NCBI RefSeq assembly: GCF_003990335.1
Contig: NZ_CP034683.1
Location: 944,501-1,008,500, forward strand
Length of the DNA stretch: 64,000 nt
Direction of reading: 5' to 3'
Origin: Rheinheimera mangrovi
GTDB lineage: Bacteria; Pseudomonadota; Gammaproteobacteria; Enterobacterales; Alteromonadaceae
Shown: piece after piece, positions 1-9,216 of the stretch
How positions within the stretch are numbered: position 1 is the stretch's first letter
How the letters are laid out: each line of letters begins with the position of its first letter
Notes under the pieces: model-generated
Database searches by the model: none
Told to the model about the DNA's origin: nothing
The model's input: the letters and a program-made list of their open reading frames with translations, nothing else
Made by a program: the position numbers and the translations under genes

Positions 1-518
1 GTACTTATCTGTTTGCGCTGATTAAAGAGTTAAAAGCTCAGGGGGTACAAATTGTATTTGACCCAAACTACAGGCCCGCACTTTGGCCCGATGCCGAAAT
101 TTGCCGGGCTAATTTTGATCAGGCTTATGCCTTGTCTGATATAGCATTGCCTGGGCTGGACGACCATAAAGTGCTGTACGGCAGTACCTCTGCTGCCGAT
201 GTGTTGGTGCAACTGCAGAAGCTGGGCGTCAAAGAGATTATTGTCAAAAATGGTCCTGCCGGGGTGCTGGGCTATAGCGATGGCAACAGTTTCCAGAGTC
301 CGGCCGTGCCTGTGAAGAAAGTCGTAGATACCACAGCAGCTGGAGACTCTTTTAATGGCGGCTATCTCGCAGGTCGCCTGAATGGCTTATCGCCTTTGGC
401 CTCTTGCCAGTATGCCGCGGCTTTAGCCAGTTTTGTGGTAGAACACACCGGAGCTATTGTGACGAAAGAGCAATTCCGTAGTTTTTCCAGCCGTTTTAAT
501 TTAACTACATTTAGCTAA
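1..518 (+). CDS. kdgK: 2-keto-3-deoxygluconate kinase, 5' end outside window
   Basis: C-terminal 171 residues of a PfkB-family sugar kinase; the reading frame is open from base 3, so the start lies upstream. The visible part contains FDPNYRPALW, typical of KDG kinases, and the PfkB signature DTTAAGDSFNGGYLAGR, whose GD supplies the catalytic Asp and the anion hole. The family phosphorylates 2-keto-3-deoxygluconate to KDPG, the Entner-Doudoroff-type step that ends pectin and uronate breakdown. The gene is 13 bp upstream of an aldehyde dehydrogenase and close to a TonB receptor and a pectate lyase, which fits a pectin-use locus. The family is clear; KDG rather than another sugar is inferred from the FDPNYRP motif and neighbours. 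Confidence 0.9.
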   Translation, partial: TYLFALIKELKAQGVQIVFDPNYRPALWPDAEICRANFDQAYALSDIALPGLDDHKVLYGSTSAADVLVQLQKLGVKEIIVKNGPAGVLGYSDGNSFQSPAVPVKKVVDTTAAGDSFNGGYLAGRLNGLSPLASCQYAAALASFVVEHTGAIVTKEQFRSFSSRFNLTTFS

Positions 519-531
519 AAGGAAGTTTGTC

Positions 532-2154
532 ATGTCTGCTGATCTGTCTTTGTATTTTCCAACCCAGGCTGAAATTCCGGCCCAGTGGCAACTCTCAGGT
601 CAGATAGAGCAGCGTGACTATTTACTCAACGGCAAACTCTGTCAGTGGCAGGGCGATTTAGCGCCTGTCTATAGTCCGGTAGCGCTTAGAAATAGCGCAG
701 GTGAACTGACCGCAACTTTATTAGGCGCGACGCCGTTAATGGACGAAACTGCGGCCAAAGCCGCTTTGGATGCAGCGCTTAAGGCTTATGATTTAGGCCG
801 TGGTGTTTGGCCCTCTATGGCGGTGATGGAACGTGTGGTGGCCGTGGAGAAATTCCTTGCAGCTATGCTGCTGCAACGTGAGGCTGTGATCCGCTTATTG
901 ATGTGGGAAATTGGTAAACCTTTGCCTGATGCCGCCAAAGAGTTTGACCGCACCTGCGACTATATCCGCGATACGATACAAGCCTTAAAGCAACAGGACC
1001 GCAGCGCCAGCCACTTTGTGATAGAGCAGGGCACTTTAGGCAAAATACGCCGGGTTGCTGTAGGTGTCGCGCTTTGTATGGGGCCTTTTAACTACCCGCT
1101 CAATGAAACTTTTACTACCCTGATCCCGGCTTTGATCATGGGCAACACCGTTATTTTTAAACCTGCCAAATATGGTGTGTTATTAATCCAGCCTTTATTA
1201 AAAGCCTTTGCTGAAGCTTTTCCGCCGGGCGTTATAAACGTGATTTATGGGCGTGGACGCGAAACTGTTGGCGCTTTAATGGAAAGTGGCAGTGTCGACT
1301 TATTTGCTTTTATCGGCACCAATAAAGGCGCCAGCGACTTAAAAAAACTGCATCCACGGCCACATCGTCTGCGCGCAGTACTGGGATTAGATGCCAAAAA
1401 TCCAGCCATAGTGTTGCCGGATGCCGATTTAAATCTAACGGTCAAAGAAGCCGTGATGGGAGCTTTGTCCTTTAATGGTCAGCGCTGCACAGCGTTAAAA
1501 ATCTTTTTTGTACAGCGTTCTGTTGCTGATGCTTTTGTGCAAAAACTGTCAGAGGCCATCAGTGCTTTGCAACTGGGTTTACCCTGGACCGACAACGTGC
1601 AAATTACGCCTTTACCTGAGCCAGGCAAAGTCGATTTTTTACAAGGCTTAATAGCGGATGCTGTTGCCCACGGAGCTAAAGTCATCAATCCACGAGGCGG
1701 TCAAAGCTCAGGCTCGTTAATGCGTCCGGCTTTGTTGTATCCGGTTAATAGTCAGATGAGGTTGTATCAGGAAGAGCAGTTTGGCCCATTAGTGCCCGTA
1801 GTGCCTTATGACGATATCAACGAAGTGATCCATTATGTGATCCATTCAGATTACGGCCAGCAGCTGAGTATTTTTGGTCAGGACGCGCAACAAATAGGTG
1901 AACTGGTGGATATGTTCGCTAATCAGGTCGGCCGTATCAATATCAACAGCCAATGCCAGCGCAGTCCGGATAGTTTCCCTTTTACTGGCCGGAAGAATTC
2001 AGCCGAAGGCACACTATCAGTGGAAGATGCTTTGCTGCAGTTTTCGATCCCTACGCTAGTTGCCTGTAAATACAACCCTGAACAAATTGCGCTAATGAAA
2101 GAGATGATTAAACAAGGTTCATCACAGTTTTTAGCCACAGATTTTCTGTTTTAA
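532..2154 (+). CDS. aldehyde dehydrogenase, NADP-dependent glyceraldehyde-3-phosphate dehydrogenase-like
   Basis: 540-residue aldehyde dehydrogenase superfamily protein. Visible landmarks are the cofactor-fold segment GPFNYPLNE (about residue 184), FKPAKYG, and the catalytic-Cys segment FNGQRCTALK (about residue 317). GapN-type members oxidise glyceraldehyde-3-phosphate directly to 3-phosphoglycerate with NADP, bypassing ATP formation. Next to kdgK this would process the triose phosphate released from KDPG; that role is inferred. The usual ELGGK general-base motif reads GLDAK here, so the normal Glu position is Gly with an Asp two residues later. Start ATG 532 follows an AAGGAAG ribosome site and lies 13 bp after kdgK, so the two are probably co-transcribed. 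The exact substrate is uncertain. Confidence 0.8.
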   Translation: MSADLSLYFPTQAEIPAQWQLSGQIEQRDYLLNGKLCQWQGDLAPVYSPVALRNSAGELTATLLGATPLMDETAAKAALDAALKAYDLGRGVWPSMAVMERVVAVEKFLAAMLLQREAVIRLLMWEIGKPLPDAAKEFDRTCDYIRDTIQALKQQDRSASHFVIEQGTLGKIRRVAVGVALCMGPFNYPLNETFTTLIPALIMGNTVIFKPAKYGVLLIQPLLKAFAEAFPPGVINVIYGRGRETVGALMESGSVDLFAFIGTNKGASDLKKLHPRPHRLRAVLGLDAKNPAIVLPDADLNLTVKEAVMGALSFNGQRCTALKIFFVQRSVADAFVQKLSEAISALQLGLPWTDNVQITPLPEPGKVDFLQGLIADAVAHGAKVINPRGGQSSGSLMRPALLYPVNSQMRLYQEEQFGPLVPVVPYDDINEVIHYVIHSDYGQQLSIFGQDAQQIGELVDMFANQVGRININSQCQRSPDSFPFTGRKNSAEGTLSVEDALLQFSIPTLVACKYNPEQIALMKEMIKQGSSQFLATDFLF

Positions 2155-2172
2155 CACAGTGGAAAATGCAGC

Positions 2173-2370
2173 ATGAGTTTTGAACATGTAGCGTTAAATG
2201 TCGCCGACCTCAAAGCCTTGCAGCAAGCCGGTGCACGGCAAATGGATGAAGTGAATTTAGCCGATGGCTCTTTGCTTTTGATGCTACGAGAGCCTTGGAG
2301 TTTGCTGTTACAGCTTCGTCGCCACGGGGCTGTGCAGCTTAAACACACTGATATTTTTTACTTTTTTTAA
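2173..2370 (+). CDS. small hypothetical ORF, possibly frameshifted
   Basis: 65-codon frame starting MSFEHVALNVADL, 18 bp after the aldehyde dehydrogenase. Not recognised; the first residues resemble a vicinal-oxygen-chelate start, but the rest does not support that. The frame stops right after a run of seven T (2362-2368). A one-base shift back there opens another frame running to about 2540, rich in Lys near its end and overlapping the next receptor gene. It could be a real small protein, a decayed fragment or an indel artefact. The stretch 2371-2484 before the receptor otherwise shows only a 12-bp palindrome (2375-2386) and the receptor ribosome site. Confidence 0.3.
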   Translation: MSFEHVALNVADLKALQQAGARQMDEVNLADGSLLLMLREPWSLLLQLRRHGAVQLKHTDIFYFF

Positions 2371-2484
2371 AAATGCCACCGGTGGCCGTGGTGGTAAAGG
2401 ATGCTTTTTTAGAAATTTCGACCAAAAAAGCAGGTCGCAGTCAGAACCTGCAGTTAAAAAAACTCAAAAGACAGGGAAATACCA

Positions 2485-5400
2485 ATGCAAATAACAATTC
2501 AAAGCGGCAGTGCGCGCCGTTACAGCCTTACGCCATTATTTAAAACTATGTTGCTTAGCGGTGCTTTAGGGATGGTACTGCAACCATCATTAGCTTTAGC
2601 TCAGCAACAAGAACCTCAACCGACTGCAGCAAAAGCTTCCGCTGATTTGAAAGATGAAGAGGTGGAGCGGATTGAAGTCTCTGGTTTTAGGGGCAGTTTA
2701 AATGTCGCTTTAATGTCTAAACGCGAGGCCGTTGGTTCGAAAGAAACTATTTTGGCAGAAGATCTGGGCAAGTTTCCAGATCTGAATATCGCCGATGCGC
2801 TCGCCAGAGTCCCAGGTATAGCGATAGAGCAAGATGCAGGCGAAGGCCGACAAATCAGTTTGCGTGGTCTGGGAGCGACTTTCGTCAAAACTACTATTAA
2901 TGGCATGGAGTCTGCGTCTGCCGGTGCAGCCACAGATGCGGCCGGCGGTTCAAACAAAAGCAGGGCTTTTGATTTTAATGTGTTTGCGTCGGAATTATTT
3001 ACTCAGATAGACGTGAACAAAACAACCTCGGCAGAACTGGAAGATGGTGGTATCTCAGGTAATGTCAACTTACAGACCGCCAGACCTTTTCAATATCAGG
3101 GCCGCAAGTTTGCCTATAATCTTAATGGCCGTTACAACGATGTGGCGGAAGAAATTACCCCTCGCGGATCCTTTATGTTTAGCCAGAATTGGGATAATAA
3201 GTTTGGCGTGCTGTTTTCCGCTGCTTATTCCGAAGGTTTAGTACAAAGTGAAGGTTCTACCACCGGCCGCTGGAATATTAATAATCCGTCCTGGGCCAAA
3301 GATTCTCCTACTAATAAATTGACCTCAGCCCCAGTGTTTCAGTTGTCGCCTAAGGGGGCTTACACCAATGAAAATATGGAAGGCCTGTATTTACCTCGTA
3401 TCCCACGTTATTCCATTTTTAACAAACAACAGGAAAGGTTAGGCCTGACTGGTGCTGTTCAGTATGAAGCTTCAGATTCATTAAAATTCAATTTGGATTT
3501 GTTGCACGCCAAACTCGACAGCACGATGGACGAGTTTCAATATTCAGCCTTGCTGCGGGGCAATGTCAGCAGTAAAACTAAGTTATATGCAGAAAATTTG
3601 GTTGTTGATGGCAACAATACTGCTGTGGCTGGAGTGTTATCCGGCGTACCCATCCGTTCAGAAGCCCGGAAAGATTTATCTGAGTCTGATTTTAATCAGG
3701 TTACTTTAAGCGCTGACTGGCAATTGACTGAGCAACTGAGTCTGGTTGCTTTGGCTGGTTATGGTGAGTCTAAACTCGATATTCCGTTTCAGCATACCTT
3801 TGGTCTGGATTCATTTAATTCTACTTTTGGCTGGAGTTATGACAATAGTATTGACCCGGTAGCATTGCTGGGGCAAACCGGCACAGCTATTGGCAGTGGC
3901 GTGATGAATATGGATATGCCGTCTTTTGCCTTTGCTCCTGCTCAGGCTCCAGGCCAAAGCTATACCTCTGATCAATTGCAGCAACTGATGCTGGACCCGG
4001 ATTTATATAGTTTGGGGCTGGTGCGGAAAAAAACGCAGGCGATCAATAGCGACAACAGCAACTTGTCGTTGAGTTTTACCTATGTGCTGAATGACGATTA
4101 CAGCCTGAAGTTTGGTCTTAACCACCGAGTGTTTAATACAGCGAACGTGCAAGGGGATAACGCCTGGAAAGCACTGAATACCAGTACGAATAAAACCAGT
4201 GGTGACAGCGCAGAAGTTTTGGTGCAACAAATGGACGCGGATAAAACTGCAGGTGCTTTGTATGCTTTGTCGTTAAGCCAGGCAGGCCAGCATTTTGGCA
4301 ATGCAGCATCAGTACCCGGCTCTTCAACGCTGAATGCCGGTAGCTGGCTGACCGCAGATTACAACAAAGTACTGGCTGTTTTCGCAGATGAAGCCATATT
4401 TCAAGCCAAAGAACGTTATGCCTCTACTTATGAGGTCGAAGAAAAGGTGACTGGCGCTTATCTGCAGCTGGATTTTGTGAAGCAGCTCTGGGACAGTGAG
4501 CTTCGCGGCAATATTGGGGTTCGGGTGTTGGATAATACCAACACCTCACGTATTGTGAATTTGGACCATATCTACGCTGACGGATATACCGCAGGACGAG
4601 GTGATGGTGCAGCTCTAGCTGCAGGATATGGTTTTCGCGAGACTGTCAGCGAAAGTAATGACGTGTTGCCGTCTTTGAACCTGGCCTATGATTTGACAGA
4701 TGATTTGGTCGCTCGTTTAAGTTTGTCACAAGCCATAACCAGGCCAGCAATTGCGGATTTGGCCTCTGCTATCAAAGTAAATACTCCGGATTCAAAAGAT
4801 CCTACGGCTACTATTGAATTAGGTGCAGGCCCTACGTTAAAGCCTTACGAGTCGAATCAGATCGATCTGGCTCTGGAATGGTACTTTGCTGAAGAGTCTC
4901 TGCTGGCGCTGGCGGTGTTTCATAAAAATATTACCGGGTTAAGCAAAGGCTCGTCGCAAGAGGTGTTTAATACAGCCCAGTTACAGGCTATGGGCATAGA
5001 TTTAGGGGGCGTAGACCCTGCAACTATCACCTGGGATGTGACCCAACTGCAAAATACTCCGGCGGAAGGCGTATTGGGGGCTGAGTTTATCTATCAGCAA
5101 CCTTTTAGTTTTTTACCTGAACCTTTTAATGCTTTTGGCTGGCAATCTAATCTGACCTGGATTGACTACAAAAGAGATATTGAAGATCCCTTCACCAATG
5201 TAGTGAGCAGTATGATGGCTGAAGAGACATCGCGCCTGAGCTACAACGCAACCTTGTATTATGAACAAGATCAGTGGAGTGCCCGTATCTCTTATAATTT
5301 CCGGGAAAACTATATCAAAGAGTATCTGAATAAGTACAAAGATGAGTCCAGTTTTGGCCGGGGTTACGGTGATAAAGGCCAGCTGAATTTCTCGTCCCGC

Positions 5401-5553
5401 TACGAAATTAACGACAATCTGTCTTTGTCTTTCGAAGCTATTAACCTGACCAATGCTGCGACAGAGCAATGGAATGATGTCTACACGCCAAGGCCAGCTG
5501 AGTACTTGTTGACTGGCCGGCAGTATCTGGTTGGGGTTCGGGGTTCATTCTGA
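2485..5553 (+). CDS. TonB-dependent outer-membrane receptor (Xanthomonas/Caulobacter-type, TIGR01782-like)
   Basis: 1022 residues. A signal peptide of about 39 residues ends LALA-Q. A TonB-box-like segment (ERIEVSGF) follows, then a plug domain with GKFPDLNIADALARVPG and ISLRGLG, and a long beta-barrel ending in GVRGSF with the terminal Phe expected for outer-membrane barrels. This subfamily often imports plant-polysaccharide oligomers in CAZyme loci. With kdgK upstream and a pectate lyase 64 bp downstream, oligogalacturonate uptake is the natural inference, but the substrate is not shown directly. Start ATG 2485 is preceded by AGGGAAA at suitable spacing. A terminator follows at 5574-5600. 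Confidence 0.9.
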   Translation: MQITIQSGSARRYSLTPLFKTMLLSGALGMVLQPSLALAQQQEPQPTAAKASADLKDEEVERIEVSGFRGSLNVALMSKREAVGSKETILAEDLGKFPDLNIADALARVPGIAIEQDAGEGRQISLRGLGATFVKTTINGMESASAGAATDAAGGSNKSRAFDFNVFASELFTQIDVNKTTSAELEDGGISGNVNLQTARPFQYQGRKFAYNLNGRYNDVAEEITPRGSFMFSQNWDNKFGVLFSAAYSEGLVQSEGSTTGRWNINNPSWAKDSPTNKLTSAPVFQLSPKGAYTNENMEGLYLPRIPRYSIFNKQQERLGLTGAVQYEASDSLKFNLDLLHAKLDSTMDEFQYSALLRGNVSSKTKLYAENLVVDGNNTAVAGVLSGVPIRSEARKDLSESDFNQVTLSADWQLTEQLSLVALAGYGESKLDIPFQHTFGLDSFNSTFGWSYDNSIDPVALLGQTGTAIGSGVMNMDMPSFAFAPAQAPGQSYTSDQLQQLMLDPDLYSLGLVRKKTQAINSDNSNLSLSFTYVLNDDYSLKFGLNHRVFNTANVQGDNAWKALNTSTNKTSGDSAEVLVQQMDADKTAGALYALSLSQAGQHFGNAASVPGSSTLNAGSWLTADYNKVLAVFADEAIFQAKERYASTYEVEEKVTGAYLQLDFVKQLWDSELRGNIGVRVLDNTNTSRIVNLDHIYADGYTAGRGDGAALAAGYGFRETVSESNDVLPSLNLAYDLTDDLVARLSLSQAITRPAIADLASAIKVNTPDSKDPTATIELGAGPTLKPYESNQIDLALEWYFAEESLLALAVFHKNITGLSKGSSQEVFNTAQLQAMGIDLGGVDPATITWDVTQLQNTPAEGVLGAEFIYQQPFSFLPEPFNAFGWQSNLTWIDYKRDIEDPFTNVVSSMMAEETSRLSYNATLYYEQDQWSARISYNFRENYIKEYLNKYKDESSFGRGYGDKGQLNFSSRYEINDNLSLSFEAINLTNAATEQWNDVYTPRPAEYLLTGRQYLVGVRGSF

Positions 5554-5573
5554 GCTGAGTCAATGAGTTAAAA

Positions 5574-5602
5574 GTAAGGCCAACCTGATGTTGGCTTTAC
5601 TT
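5574..5602 (+). terminator. intrinsic terminator after TonB receptor
   Basis: Inverted repeat GTAAGGCCAAC / GTTGGCTTTAC with a 5-base loop and a following T-rich stretch. It closes the receptor transcript. An in-frame ATG at 5588 lies inside this hairpin, which argues against using it as the lyase start. Confidence 0.65.
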
Positions 5603-5617
5603 TATTCCGGAGTTGTG

Positions 5618-7063
5618 ATGAAAACACTATGGTTTTTTTTGATGCTATGTCTGAGTATCCGGCAGGCTGTTGCTGTAGAGTCGGAACTAACGCCTGACTG
5701 GCGCAACCAAGTCGTGGATCAGCAACAGTGGCAACAGTATTTTGCACAGTCAGAGCAATTGCAGCGCCTTGATCGGCAATTTTTAGCGGATGAATTAAAA
5801 CAATTAAACCAAAGCAAAGCCAGTAAAGCAGTCAAGCACCAGAAGTTTGGCTTTCCTGAGCAACCGGAGTCAGCTTTTTGGTCTTCAGCAGAGGCCGAGC
5901 GAATGGCTTTGGCTATTTTGTCTTTTCAGACGCCTTCAGGTGGCTGGAGTAAAAGAACAGATATGGCAACACAGCCTCGTCAGCTAGGCCAGATGTTTGG
6001 TACTGAAGCTGACTATATTCCGACTTTCGATAATGATGCCACCAGTACGCAGATCCTTTGGTTAACCGCTTTCCTACCTTATGCCAAAAAGGCAATACGG
6101 CCTAAGCTGCAACAGGCTATTGAACGAGCTATTGGTTTTGTGTTGGCCGCCCAATACCCTAATGGTGGTTTTGCTCAGACCTATCCGCTGCGTAGTGGTT
6201 ACCATGATGCTATTACTCTGAATGACCATGTGATGACAGAACTGCTTAAGTTATTAAACAAAGTAGCAACAGATCCGCAGTTCGCTTTTATAAATAGCGC
6301 TGTCAGACAGCAGGCACAGCAGCAGTTTTTCCGTGGTATAGAACTGTTATTAAAAGCCCAAATAAAAGTGAATGGCGTATTGACCGTCTGGGCGGCACAA
6401 CATCACCCATTGACACTGCAAGCGATAAAAGCCAGAGCTTATGAATTACCGGCGCTGGTTAGCAGTGAAAGTGCTGAAGTCACCTTATTGTTGATGCAGT
6501 TACCAAAGCCCTCTGCTGCAGTGATACAAAGTGTGGAAGCCGCAGTCGCCTGGTTTCAAGCCAAACAAATCCGCGATACCGAAATGCAGCGAAGCGACAA
6601 CGGTGTACGTTTTGTGAAAAAAATTGGAGCTAAACCTTTATGGGCCAGATTTTATGATTTAGAAAAACAGCAACCGCTTTTTGTTGATCGGAATGGCATA
6701 GTGGTCAGCACTATGGCGCAGCTTTCAATAGAACGACAAAAAGGCTATGGCTGGTATCAGAGTAATGCTCAGGCTGTGCTCAAGGCGTATCCACAGTGGA
6801 AGGCTGGGCTTGTGGAACATCCTGATAACAGGCTCAGCAACAGAGTAGAAATATCAGGGGAAATCCCCAGCCCGGGAGAGGCTGGGGTGGGGCTATTAAA
6901 CTTTGAAACGTTTGACCATATCCATCAGTCTGGCTGCCATGCCTGCCAATTCCTGACTTGCGGCGTTGGTCTGATTGGCTCCAGCCGATGTTTGTACAGC
7001 CAGATCTTTAATAGCAACCAGGCTTCTGTCGACGTCACGAGCCACATGAGCCTGCTCTTCTGA
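5618..7063 (+). CDS. secreted pectate lyase, polysaccharide lyase family 10
   Basis: Cleaves polygalacturonate by beta-elimination. Start set at ATG 5618: GGAG lies six bases upstream and the N-terminus [19 protein letters not shown] is a clean signal peptide; the in-frame ATG at 5588 is inside a terminator. PL10 landmarks in order are GGWSKRTD (about residue 108), DNDATSTQ (139), [23 protein letters not shown] (195) and [12 protein letters not shown] followed by DRNG (341-360). Homology seems to end near WKAG at about base 6810. The frame then continues about 83 residues, through the hairpin at 6865-6887 and 168 bp antisense into the convergent chemoreceptor gene. That tail has no lyase features and probably reflects a lost stop codon. 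Its product would supply substrate to the upstream receptor and kdgK. Confidence 0.88.
   Translation: MKTLWFFLMLCLSIRQAVAVESELTPDWRNQVVDQQQWQQYFAQSEQLQRLDRQFLADELKQLNQSKASKAVKHQKFGFPEQPESAFWSSAEAERMALAILSFQTPSGGWSKRTDMATQPRQLGQMFGTEADYIPTFDNDATSTQILWLTAFLPYAKKAIRPKLQQAIERAIGFVLAAQYPNGGFAQTYPLRSGYHDAITLNDHVMTELLKLLNKVATDPQFAFINSAVRQQAQQQFFRGIELLLKAQIKVNGVLTVWAAQHHPLTLQAIKARAYELPALVSSESAEVTLLLMQLPKPSAAVIQSVEAAVAWFQAKQIRDTEMQRSDNGVRFVKKIGAKPLWARFYDLEKQQPLFVDRNGIVVSTMAQLSIERQKGYGWYQSNAQAVLKAYPQWKAGLVEHPDNRLSNRVEISGEIPSPGEAGVGLLNFETFDHIHQSGCHACQFLTCGVGLIGSSRCLYSQIFNSNQASVDVTSHMSLLF
6865..6887. terminator. hairpin at 3' end of chemoreceptor gene
   Basis: CCCCAGCC / GGCTGGGG perfect 8-bp stem with a 7-base loop, located 9 bp past the stop of the minus-strand chemoreceptor gene. 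It is followed on that strand by ATTT only, so it is a weak or bidirectional terminator. The pectate lyase frame reads through it. Confidence 0.5.
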
Positions 7064-8524
7064 AGCCGTTGCTATCAGTAAGTTACGCTCATTGATATGA
7101 CTGACCGAGTGACAAATCTGTTCAAAAGCCTGGCCTGCTTTATTCGCCATTTCTACTGTATTGTCTGCAAGCCCGGTGCTGGATTCTATTGATTGAACCG
7201 CTTTCTCTGTGCCCTGACGAATATGAGTAATTAATTGTTCAATTTCTTTGGTGGAGTTCTGAGTGCGATGAGCCAAAGCACGGACTTCATCTGCAACTAC
7301 AGCAAAACCCCGTCCGGCATCACCGGCGCGAGCCGCTTCTATTGCTGCATTAAGGGCCAGTAGGTTGGTTTGTTCTGCCAGAGCACGTATGACATCAAGC
7401 ACCTGGCCTATATTGCCTGCTTGTGTGGCTAGTTCTTGCACCAGCTCCGCGGAAGTTTTCATTTCCGTTGCCATTTTACGGGTTTGCGCAATGGTTTGTT
7501 TCATTTCTTCAAAGCTGCGGCTGGCCAGCTCATTTGATTCTCTTGAAGCGTCTGAGGTGGATAAAGCATTTTGTGCCACATCTTCAACTGCAACTGTCAT
7601 TTCATTCACTGCGGTGGCAGCCTGTTGCAGTTCGGCATTTTGTAAATCAAGACCTTCTGTACTTTGTGAGGTGACAATACTCAACTCTTCAGCCGCTGAA
7701 GCTAACTGAGTGGCTGTGTTATTAATTTGACTGATGGTGTCTTTTTGGCTTTGTTGTAAATGCTGCAAACCAGAAAACAAAGCACCTATTTCATTTTTGC
7801 TTTCGACTTTGATATGACTGCTTAAATCGCCCTGAGCCATGCGCTGAAAATGCACTCCAGCCAGTTCCAGTGGTTGGATCAGCATTCGTTTTATCAGGTA
7901 CCAGCTCATCACTAACGCGGCCAGAGAGATGGCCAGAAAAAGAGCGCAAAGAATGGCTGTTGCACTGTAGCGATCGGAGGCTTCCTGCATAAAGCTGCTA
8001 TTTTTAGTACTGGCTTGCTCAACAAACTTCGCAACCATTTCCTGAGCTTTCACATTGGTATCACGAGCTTCCAGATTGGCTGTCACATAACTTGCGCTGG
8101 TGCCTGTTTGTAGTTCCTTTGCTGTTTTTTCAATAGCAGCGAAGTACAAAGAGAACACAGCTTGCATTTCTCTGACCAGCTCTTTGTTATCGCCTTTCAG
8201 GCCGACTTCAGCAAAAGCATTAAACTTATCTACAGCCTCTTTCAGGAATTTTTCACCACGTTGAGCGCTTACCTGGGCTTTATCGTTCTGCCCGCCTTCT
8301 TTTTCGATAAAACCACCAGCCAGCGCCAGCCTGCTGCGCAGCAGCATGCCGTAGACGTCAGAAATAGGATTTACTTGTAACACGGATAGCCGGTACAGGT
8401 CTGCCATGCCTTCTTCACTGGCTTTTGCGCTGTTCCAGGAGTAAAAACTTAATATCGCCAGGCCGGCGCTGAACATTAGAAGAATGGATAAAATTATATT
8501 TTTCAGATACATATCTTTAAACAT
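6896..8524 (-). CDS. methyl-accepting chemotaxis protein
   Basis: 542 residues with classical chemoreceptor layout: TM1 (about 9-28), a periplasmic helical domain of about 165 residues with no Cys or PAS motif, TM2 (about 192-212), HAMP, and a long cytoplasmic coiled-coil signalling domain. The conserved hairpin tip reads [20 protein letters not shown] and is followed by [15 protein letters not shown], which binds CheA/CheW. Start ATG 8524 has AAGGAG six bases upstream. Ligand unknown; proximity to the pectin locus makes a sugar-related signal possible but unproven. Its 3' end overlaps the extended pectate lyase frame. Confidence 0.93.
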   Translation of the reverse strand: MFKDMYLKNIILSILLMFSAGLAILSFYSWNSAKASEEGMADLYRLSVLQVNPISDVYGMLLRSRLALAGGFIEKEGGQNDKAQVSAQRGEKFLKEAVDKFNAFAEVGLKGDNKELVREMQAVFSLYFAAIEKTAKELQTGTSASYVTANLEARDTNVKAQEMVAKFVEQASTKNSSFMQEASDRYSATAILCALFLAISLAALVMSWYLIKRMLIQPLELAGVHFQRMAQGDLSSHIKVESKNEIGALFSGLQHLQQSQKDTISQINNTATQLASAAEELSIVTSQSTEGLDLQNAELQQAATAVNEMTVAVEDVAQNALSTSDASRESNELASRSFEEMKQTIAQTRKMATEMKTSAELVQELATQAGNIGQVLDVIRALAEQTNLLALNAAIEAARAGDAGRGFAVVADEVRALAHRTQNSTKEIEQLITHIRQGTEKAVQSIESSTGLADNTVEMANKAGQAFEQICHSVSHINERNLLIATASEEQAHVARDVDRSLVAIKDLAVQTSAGANQTNAASQELAGMAARLMDMVKRFKV

Positions 8525-9216
8525 GGTAACTCCTTATCTATGATCTTTGGTCTTGCTGTATTGATTCAGAAAATTTATGCGGAACTCTCTCAAAATGTAT
8601 CTGTTTCCATTATTCCTTATCATGCAGTTAAAAAAATAGGAGTGTCGCTGCTGTTGATACTATAGAACATAATGACCAAGGCAGTGATTAAACACAGCTC
8701 CATCAGTTTCAGTGTGCATTTTGACATCTGTCGTTTTATCCGCTAAAACCCTATAAAGTGCCATTTGATTTTAAACACTGAAAAATTTAATTTATCGATA
8801 GATGAATTTACGAAGTAACTCTATTTTAACCTGTTGTAAATGCTAAAAGTGGTAGTTTTATTAATTTGGTGTGTTTTTAACGCTTTGGTTTTTATGGTTT
8901 ATTTTATCATTTTCAGCTTGATTAGATAATGTTGAATAATTTGGACTGTGACTTATTGTATGATGCCGATGTTTTTTACCCAACTTAATTTTTTGTATTC
9001 ATTGCAGTGTTGTTATTGAAAGTTTCAGGCTGATAAGAAATGCAAATGATTCATGATTGTATGAAGTAAAACAATCGAAGTGGTGATTCACTGTGCTGAT
9101 GATAGTGTACAGGCACAGTCCATGGCCAGTTACATAAAATATTTGCCTGTAACGTTCAGCAGCGTGCTTTGAGGTTTTATTGCTGACAGAATTAAATAGT
9201 GATTAAGGGGACGAAT
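8525..9216. other. 690-bp AT-rich intergenic region between divergent genes
   Basis: No convincing coding frame or RNA gene is visible. It separates the divergent chemoreceptor and porin genes, so it must hold both promoters. Base composition is markedly AT-rich with many T runs, as expected for a regulated porin leader. I could not assign a specific operator. Confidence 0.5.

Noticed and set aside
2616..2957. Minus-strand frame inside the first TonB receptor
   Set aside because: Antisense shadow of a well-supported coding region, with no ribosome site or protein features; the same reasoning was applied to the other opposite-strand frames in alaS, clpB, trmD and similar genes.
5588..5617. 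Upstream ATG for the pectate lyase
   Set aside because: It lies in the loop of the receptor terminator and would spoil a clean signal peptide.
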